DNA from: an uncultured Lachnospiraceae bacterium | GTDB lineage: Bacteria; Bacillota; Clostridia; Lachnospirales; Lachnospiraceae | Assembly: GCA_944381615.1 (NCBI GenBank) | Contig: CALWLT010000007.1 | Location: 16,251-80,250 of the forward strand | DNA length: 64,000 bases | Reading direction: 5' to 3' | Shown here: one piece after another, positions 59,087 through 64,000 of the stretch | How positions within the stretch are numbered: position 1 is the stretch's first letter | Layout of the letters: each line of letters begins with the position of its first letter | The notes under the pieces: generated by a model | The model's database searches: none | The model's input: the letters and a program-made list of their open reading frames with translations, nothing else | Told to the model about the DNA's origin: nothing | Translations under genes and position numbers: made by a program

Positions 59087-60208
59087 CTACGCAAGAGCCC
59101 GTTTTATGAGTTTGCCATTGTCCTCTCTGAAAATATTTATATGATCGGGCGAAAAAACAGGATAAACCGGTTCTCCGGCCCGCAGATTTCCAAACCCCAG
59201 CTGCTTGAGCAAAATCCGCTCGCCCTCCCGCTGCGCCTCAATTAACGTCTCCGATCCGGCAAGCATGGACGTAAGAACCGAATATTCCGGCCCTTCTCCC
59301 GGACTGCCCGCCGCGATATGCTCCGGCCGCAGGCCGATCAGGCATTTCTGTTCCCCGGTTATCTCTTCGCCCGGCAAAAACGCGCCCCAGGGAAGAACAA
59401 AATCGCCCAGCACGCCGCTTACGCGCACGCGCGTCCCGTCCGGCCGCGCAACGGCGGGAATCAGATTGATTTTCGGATTGCCGATAAAGCGCGCCACTCC
59501 CACGTTGGCCGGATTCATGTAAATCTCCACCGGCGTATCGGTCTGTACGATCTCTCCCTCGGAGAAAACCGCAATCCGGGTGGAAAGCGTCAGCGCCTCT
59601 ACCTGATCATGCGTCACATAGATCATGGTTGTCCCCAGCTCCCGGTGCAGCCGCTTTAATTCGCTGCGCATCTCCAGACGCAGCTTGGCGTCCAGGTTGG
59701 AGAGCGGTTCATCCAGAAGCAGGACCCGCGGGTTGGAAACGATTGCTCTGGCAATCGCTACCCGCTGCTGCTGTCCTCCGGAAAGCTCAGACGGATACCG
59801 ATCGCGGTACTCCTCAATCTGCATCATGGCGAGCGCCTTCCTGACCTGCGTTTCGATCCCGCTCTTCTCCCACTTCTGTACCTGAAGCACAAACGCCACA
59901 TTTTCATAAACGGTCATGTGCGGCCACAGGGCGTACGACTGAAAAACCAGATTCAGCCCCCGTTTCCCCGGTGGAACAAAATAGAGCGTCTCCGAATCCG
60001 CCACCGTCTCGCCGTGAATCACGACCGTTCCCTCCTGACAGCGCTCCAGTCCGGCAATGACCCGCAGCGTCGTCGTTTTTCCGCAGCCGGACGGCCCCAG
60101 AAAGGTCATAAACTCGCCCTGCTCCACTTCCAGGTTAATACCCCGCAGCACATGATTTCTGCCGTAATACTTATTTACATTTTTCAATTCAATCTGCTTC
60201 ATTTCCAT
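59087..60208 (-). CDS. ABC transporter ATP-binding protein (PotA/FbpC type)
   Basis: 373 residues. Walker A FLGPSGCGKTTTLRVIAGL (about 36-54), signature LSGGQQQRVAIARAI (about 142-156), Walker B VLLLDEPLSNLDAKLR (about 162-177) and VTHDQVEAL. A C-terminal TOBE-like domain (about 245-365) has IGLRPEHI. It powers the importer with the fused permease. It ends 64 nt before the binding-protein start. Confidence 0.9.
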   Translation of the reverse strand: MEMKQIELKNVNKYYGRNHVLRGINLEVEQGEFMTFLGPSGCGKTTTLRVIAGLERCQEGTVVIHGETVADSETLYFVPPGKRGLNLVFQSYALWPHMTVYENVAFVLQVQKWEKSGIETQVRKALAMMQIEEYRDRYPSELSGGQQQRVAIARAIVSNPRVLLLDEPLSNLDAKLRLEMRSELKRLHRELGTTMIYVTHDQVEALTLSTRIAVFSEGEIVQTDTPVEIYMNPANVGVARFIGNPKINLIPAVARPDGTRVRVSGVLGDFVLPWGAFLPGEEITGEQKCLIGLRPEHIAAGSPGEGPEYSVLTSMLAGSETLIEAQREGERILLKQLGFGNLRAGEPVYPVFSPDHINIFREDNGKLIKRALA

Positions 60209-60330
60209 CTACTGCTCCTGTCCGTTCTCTGCATCCCCGTTCTCTGCTCACTCATTCTTCTTTGGATTCTCCCGCTTCTGCTTCCTCGTTTCGCCTGATT
60301 TTTCCTGCCCGCACCGGATTCTTGCTTTCT

Positions 60331-60455
60331 CTGGTTTCTCCTGCTTTTTCCCGCAATGGCTCTCTTCCTTCGCTGGTCTCTCCTGCTTCTGCCCGCACCG
60401 GCTTTTTTCCTTCGCTGGTCTCTCCTGCTTCTGCCCGTACCGGCTTTCTATCCGA
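60331..60455 (-). repeat. 42-bp tandem repeats between permease and ATPase genes
   Basis: The unit CGCTGGTCTCTCCTGCTTCT... recurs at 60371 and 60413 (period 42) with a weaker copy at about 60329. It fills most of the spacer 60209-60447 and abuts the permease stop. An open frame across it on plus is repetitive and has no domain. Confidence 0.75.
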
Positions 60456-62265
60456 GATTCAGCGACACCTCATCCCCGGACAATTTTCCCGCCAGCCAGT
60501 ATACAAAAAACACGACGACAAACATAATCAGCGCCACGACATTAGAATACTGCTCCGTTCCCCCCGTCAGATACGAGTAGGCCATATACGGCAGCGTCTT
60601 CAGCTGCGGCGTGACCAGGATAATAATCAGATCCAGCTCCTTCATGACGTTAATAAAAATCAGGAGAAACCCGGAGAGAAATCCGCCCTTCGAGAGCGGC
60701 AGAATAATCCGTCTCATGCGCGTGACAAATCCCGCTCCGGACACGCCCGCCGCTTCCTCCAGCTCCGGCCCGATCTGCATCATGTTCGCCGTTCCCGAAC
60801 GGCTGGAAAACGGAAGGTTTTTTACCACGCTTACCAGCACCAGCAGCGCAAAAGTCCCGTAAAGCGAGGGAAAATATTCGACAGTCCACCTCCCGATGTC
60901 AAACGTCTTCGGCGTGGAAAACATGGACAGATACATGGCGCCGAACGCGATCGCGGGAATCAGGTACGGGATAAATACCAGCTGATCGATCGTTTTTCCC
61001 GACAGCCTTCCCCGTCCCCGGGAATTGACATAGCCGATCAGCTGCCCGCAGAAAGCGGCCGCAATCGAGGTAACCAGAACCAGAGCCAGCGTATTTTTTA
61101 CCGTCCTGATAAAATCCGGATTGCGCAAAACGCCCGGCAGGCCGTTGGCAATGTATTTTTCGCCCTCTCCAATCCAGTAATGAAGCGTCAGGTTATGAAT
61201 CCCAAACTCTCCCAGCTTCAGCATAAAACTCTGCAGCGCCAGAATCCCCAGCGGCAGGATTACCGCCGCACCGATAAAGAAAAACATGGCGAGCGTAATC
61301 GGCAGCTTCCATTTTCCGAGCGGCACGCCGGTTCCGGAGCGTCCGCCCTTTCCGCTGATTGTCACAAAGCTCTTCCGGCTCCCGATCAGCCGCTGATTTA
61401 CCAGAATATTAACTGAGGCAATCACGATCAACACCAGGCTGATCGCCATGGCCATCCCGTTGTTTCCCTGCATCAGAGAACTCTGCAGCATCGTGGAAAT
61501 CGTGTAATAACCGGTTTTCAGGCCCAGGAACGCCGGGACGCTGAAGGTTCCCATCGCCTGGGAAAAGGTCAGGACAAACGCGCCCAGCATGGACGGGAGA
61601 ACCAGAGGAAAGGTAATCCGGCGCAAAATGCTTCCTCGTCCCGCGCCCGCAATCTCCCCCATTTCCTCCAGCTCCGTATTGATGCTTTTCAGCGCGGCCG
61701 ATACCAGGAGGTACGTGTACGCATAATTGTGCACAGACAAAACCAGAATGATCGCAACCGGCCCGTACGCCAGCCAGTCCGGCACGTACACGCCCAGATA
61801 ACTCAAAAATCCGGTCGTTCCCCCGATGCGTGGATTCTTAAAGACCGCGACCCAGGCCATCGCCTTGCACCAGGCCGGAAGCATGTACGGCACGATAATC
61901 GCCAGAGAAAAAAACCGTTTAAACGGCAAATCGCTGCGCACCATCAGCCAGGCGGCAACGCTGCCAATGGTCATGCTGATCGCAGAGACACTGAGCGCAA
62001 TGATCAGCGAGTGCACCAGCGGCTCATAAAGCATTTTCCTTGAAATCCGGCTTGCAAACAATTCCTTCCAGTATTCAACCGTCCAGCTTCCCGCTTCCAC
62101 CCCTGCTTTCCTGGCGTCCGAAGAAGAAAACTGCAGGCTTTCCTTTATCATTTCCCAGAGCGGGACTACGATCAGAACCACCAGAATGACCAGCAGCACC
62201 GTGCTGAGCACGCGGTATGGATCCGTACACCATCCAAGAAATCGATTTTTCATTCGCACTGCCAT
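60448..62265 (-). CDS. ABC transporter permease, fused two-module iron/phosphonate type
   Basis: 605 residues with about 12 helices in two BPD-type modules. The EAA-like loops are visible: LEEMGEIAGAGRGSILRRITFPLVLPSML (about 197-225) and ELEEAAGVSGAGFVTRMRRIILPLSKGG (about 490-517). Fusion of both permease halves is common in FbpB-like systems. RBS AGAGGTGG precedes the ATG. It is the first gene after the HutC regulator; the 123-bp gap between holds only pyrimidine-rich TTTTTACCACT-like repeats. Confidence 0.9.
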   Translation of the reverse strand: MAVRMKNRFLGWCTDPYRVLSTVLLVILVVLIVVPLWEMIKESLQFSSSDARKAGVEAGSWTVEYWKELFASRISRKMLYEPLVHSLIIALSVSAISMTIGSVAAWLMVRSDLPFKRFFSLAIIVPYMLPAWCKAMAWVAVFKNPRIGGTTGFLSYLGVYVPDWLAYGPVAIILVLSVHNYAYTYLLVSAALKSINTELEEMGEIAGAGRGSILRRITFPLVLPSMLGAFVLTFSQAMGTFSVPAFLGLKTGYYTISTMLQSSLMQGNNGMAMAISLVLIVIASVNILVNQRLIGSRKSFVTISGKGGRSGTGVPLGKWKLPITLAMFFFIGAAVILPLGILALQSFMLKLGEFGIHNLTLHYWIGEGEKYIANGLPGVLRNPDFIRTVKNTLALVLVTSIAAAFCGQLIGYVNSRGRGRLSGKTIDQLVFIPYLIPAIAFGAMYLSMFSTPKTFDIGRWTVEYFPSLYGTFALLVLVSVVKNLPFSSRSGTANMMQIGPELEEAAGVSGAGFVTRMRRIILPLSKGGFLSGFLLIFINVMKELDLIIILVTPQLKTLPYMAYSYLTGGTEQYSNVVALIMFVVVFFVYWLAGKLSGDEVSLNLG

Positions 62266-62388
62266 CTCTTACCACCTCTTTTCCCTTTTGTCGCCCTCGC
62301 TTTTTACCACTCGCTTTGTCATCTTTTTATGCCGCCTTTTTCCATCCTTTCTTTATGCCACTTTTTACTTCATCTTTTGCGATTCTTT

Positions 62389-63117
62389 TTACCACTCTTT
62401 CCGCTCCCGCCTGAGCCTCAGCGCAATACAATCCGTATTAAAATAGTCCCGGGAAAAAAACACCGGTCTCTGGTAATCGTCAAAATGAACCTGTTTCATC
62501 AGAATAACCTGATTTCCTAAAAGCTCTCCCGCTTCCCGGTCATAACCGTCCTCTGGACGCAGCGCCTGGATTACGGACTCCGCATGAGAAATGTGAATCT
62601 TTTTCTGTTCTTCCAGATAAGCGAAAATTGAGGTTCCGAAGCCGCGCTCCCTGATTTCTTCAAAGTTTACATACGCTTCCGGAAACACATTCCACGCCAT
62701 CGCAACCGGCGTCTGATCCGCCGTGCGCACGCGCTTAATCACAATAACCGGATCCTCCGTTTTAAGACAGAGCGCTTCCCGCCATTCCTCCAGCGGCTTC
62801 TCTCTGTCCATCCGGATAATCTGCGCGCCCTCCTGGTAACCGGAAAGGCGAATCAGCGTTCCCGTCCCAATCAGTTCATTTACCGTATTCGAGAGATGGC
62901 AGCTGGCATCGCACAGATAGGTTCCCGCCCCGTTTACGGTTCTCAAAATCCCCTCTTTCTGAAAGACCTTAAAGCATTCTCTGAGCGTCAACCGGCTGAT
63001 TCCCAGTATTTTTGCAAATTCCGGCTGCGCCGGTAGGCGATCGCCCGCTTTCAATCCATGTTCCCGGATGTACGCATCCAACTCTTCTTTTACCTCATAA
63101 AGACGCCTGCTAATCAA
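62389..63117 (-). CDS. GntR/HutC-family regulator with UTRA domain
   Basis: 242 residues. The N-terminal winged helix-turn-helix (about 4-70: LPAQPEFAKILGISRLTLRECFKVFQKEGILRTVNGAGTYL) is followed by a UTRA ligand domain (about 90-235: VIVIKRVRTADQTPVAMAWNVFP, HISHAESVIQAL). Translation starts at TTG 63117 behind GGAGGAGG. It is likely the local repressor of the importer. The operator at 63132-63158 lies at its own start. Confidence 0.88.
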   Translation of the reverse strand: MISRRLYEVKEELDAYIREHGLKAGDRLPAQPEFAKILGISRLTLRECFKVFQKEGILRTVNGAGTYLCDASCHLSNTVNELIGTGTLIRLSGYQEGAQIIRMDREKPLEEWREALCLKTEDPVIVIKRVRTADQTPVAMAWNVFPEAYVNFEEIRERGFGTSIFAYLEEQKKIHISHAESVIQALRPEDGYDREAGELLGNQVILMKQVHFDDYQRPVFFSRDYFNTDCIALRLRRERKEW

Positions 63118-63131
63118 TCGGGTTCCTCCTC

Positions 63132-63168
63132 CTGTCAGACAGGAAAGCTGTCAGACAGGTTGATTATA
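63132..63168 (-). promoter_or_regulatory. Promoter and duplicated operator of the HutC regulator gene
   Basis: Two identical CTGTCAGACAG palindromes (63132-63142, 63148-63158), centres 16 bp apart, lie between a -10 TATAAT (minus, 63163-63168) and the ribosome site. HutC-type sites such as GGTCTAGACC have similar half-sites. No good -35 is visible. Confidence 0.65.
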
Positions 63169-63225
63169 CTCTCCGTTCCCGTTCCCTTCTATCGGCTTTC
63201 CGTAAACGCCAGGCCATATTTTCGT

Positions 63226-63260
63226 AAAAAAAAAGCGCCTCTCCCGCCGGGAAATGCGCT
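63226..63260 (-). terminator. Second terminator downstream of the tRNA cluster
   Basis: On the minus strand AGCGC (63260-63256) and GCGCT (63238-63234) enclose an inner TCCC/GGGA stem, followed by nine T residues (63234-63226). Confidence 0.75.
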
Positions 63261-63291
63261 GACTTTAAACAATTTTTACATATGAAACAAC

Positions 63292-63319
63292 AAAAAAACA
63301 GGAGCCAATCTGCTCCTGT
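63292..63319 (-). terminator. Terminator of the rrn-tRNA operon
   Basis: An 8-bp perfect stem ACAGGAGC / GCTCCTGT (63312-63319 and 63298-63305) is followed on minus by T residues to 63292. It is 9 nt after the last tRNA. Confidence 0.9.
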
Positions 63320-63327
63320 CTTCTGAG

Positions 63328-63401
<74 letters not shown>

Positions 63402-63460
63402 ATATTCTACCTATTACATTATATACAACAAACAGGAAAAATACAACTGTTTATTGAAAA

Positions 63461-63542
63461 TGGATGGAGGTGGATTCGAACCACCGAAGCGTGTCGCAAC
63501 AGATTTACAGTCTGCCCCCTTTGGCCACTCGGGAATCCATCC
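63461..63542 (-). tRNA. tRNA-Tyr (GTA)
   Basis: 82 nt with a long variable arm (class II). Anticodon GTA in GACTGTAAATC; acceptor GGATGGA / TCCATCC, discriminator A. Confidence 0.95.
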
Positions 63543-63553
63543 GTAATAATTCA

Positions 63554-63625
63554 AGCCGATGATCGGACTCGAACCGATAACCTGCTGATTACAAATCAGC
63601 TGCTCTGCCATTGAGCCACATCGGC
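63554..63625 (-). tRNA. tRNA-Thr (TGT)
   Basis: 72 nt. Anticodon TGT in GATTTGTAATC; acceptor GCCGATG / CATCGGC, discriminator T. T-loop GGTTCGAGTCC is intact. Confidence 0.95.
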
Positions 63626-63645
63626 ATCCTCATCATAGAAAACAA

Positions 63646-63718
63646 TGGGGCCTATAGGGCTCGAACCTATGACCCTCTGCTTGTAAGGCAGATGCTCTCC
63701 CAGCTGAGCTAAGACCCC
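63646..63718 (-). tRNA. tRNA-Val (TAC)
   Basis: 73 nt. Anticodon TAC in TGCCTTACAAGCA; acceptor GGGGTCT / AGGCCCC with one G-T pair next to other pairs; discriminator A. Confidence 0.95.
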
Positions 63719-63741
63719 GATGTGATACTCAAGTATCAAAA

Positions 63742-63815
63742 CGACCCGGATGGGGTTCGAACCCACGACCTCCGCCGTGACAGGGCGGCGCTCTAACCAG
63801 CTGAGCCACCGGGCC
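63742..63815 (-). tRNA. tRNA-Asp (GTC)
   Basis: 74 nt. Anticodon GTC in GCCCTGTCACGGC; acceptor GGCCCGG / CCGGGTC, discriminator G. It is the first tRNA after 23S rRNA. Confidence 0.95.
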
Positions 63816-63881
63816 ATTAAGGATATATACCCTCAAAACCACATATTGAAAATCATCCGCTTTTCCCTACCAGACTTCTCT

Positions 63882-64000
63882 GGTTAAGCCCTCGACCGAT
63901 TAGTAGCAGTCAGCTCCGTACATTACTGCACTTCCACCTCTGCCCTATCTACCTCGTCCTCTTCAAGGGGTCTTACTCCTTTCGTTTGGGATATCTCATC
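63882..64000 (-). rRNA. 23S rRNA, 3' end (cut by window edge)
   Basis: The last about 119 nt of 23S rRNA on the minus strand. The 3' part ACTAATCGGTCGAGGGCTTAACC and upstream GACCCCTTGAAGA are conserved 23S end sequences. The mature end is near 63882. A short stem (ACCAGA / TCTGGT, 63869-63884) follows. Only 66 nt separate the 23S end from tRNA-Asp, too short for a 5S gene. Confidence 0.93.

Noticed and set aside
60262..61416. A 384-codon plus-strand open frame
   Set aside because: It runs antisense over the permease gene with clear membrane-protein coding on the other strand; its start is in the 42-bp repeats.

Overview
The window reads as a chromosomal segment of a fairly GC-rich, endospore-forming member of the Clostridia, most likely Lachnospiraceae. 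The grounds are the spore-associated genes (YyaC-like protease, YaaT/RicT), the clostridial gene content (DUF5711-, DUF5702-, DUF6382- and TIGR03905-type proteins, Flp/Tad pili) and clean AGGAGG ribosome binding sites. Most genes lie on the minus strand, as does the rRNA operon at the right edge. I see no insertion sequence, prophage or CRISPR array.

Left part (1-21 kb): housekeeping genes, mostly minus. In order: cysteine synthase (cut by the edge), shikimate kinase, a flavin reductase, an orphan HicB-like protein, a CBS-domain pyrophosphatase, a ROK sugar kinase, a DUF5711 protein, a LysM membrane protein, YyaC, a coiled-coil membrane protein, a CofE-like ligase, glucose-6-phosphate isomerase, MTA/SAH nucleosidase (divergent from a TSCPD protein), an anti-sigma-like protein, murG, an ECF sigma factor, a HIT protein and an FHA protein.

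Tad pilus locus (about 19.2-30.5 kb, minus): a strong promoter near 30480 precedes a prepilin peptidase, TadZ/CpaE, CpaF/TadA, TadB, TadC, an Flp pilin, a DUF5702 protein, a pseudopilin with a Cys-rich tail, a second prepilin peptidase, a second pseudopilin and the FHA protein. A 32-bp RNA hairpin and a purine-rich repeat spacer interrupt the run.

Middle (30.6-45.5 kb): an ArsR regulator with a perfect operator, DUF2508 and glgB on plus. On minus follow rsmI, a tRNA methyltransferase, yaaT, holB, a guanylate kinase-like protein, an Orn/Lys/Arg decarboxylase-family enzyme, a sigma-like/membrane sensor fusion and an MBL lipoprotein. An alkaline phosphatase lipoprotein and a YibE/F protein are on plus.

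Accessory catabolic operon (45.5-55.3 kb, minus): a TRAP transporter (P, Q, M), two tandem ATC-hydrolase-family proteins, a DhaK/DhaL pair, an L-cysteine desulfidase-family protein, a FadR-type regulator and a second, divergent DhaK/DhaL pair. This gene combination is the best candidate for an undescribed system: probably uptake and catabolism of a carboxylated substrate, possibly a thiazoline or cysteine-derived compound, linked to phosphorylation of a keto-triose-like intermediate. The substrate is inference.

Right part (55.4-64 kb, minus): PHP, MBL and NUDIX hydrolases; a HutC/GntR-controlled ABC importer (binding lipoprotein, ATPase, fused permease); two terminators; then the tail of an rrn operon with five tRNAs (fMet, Tyr, Thr, Val, Asp) and the 3' end of 23S rRNA, with no 5S gene between them.
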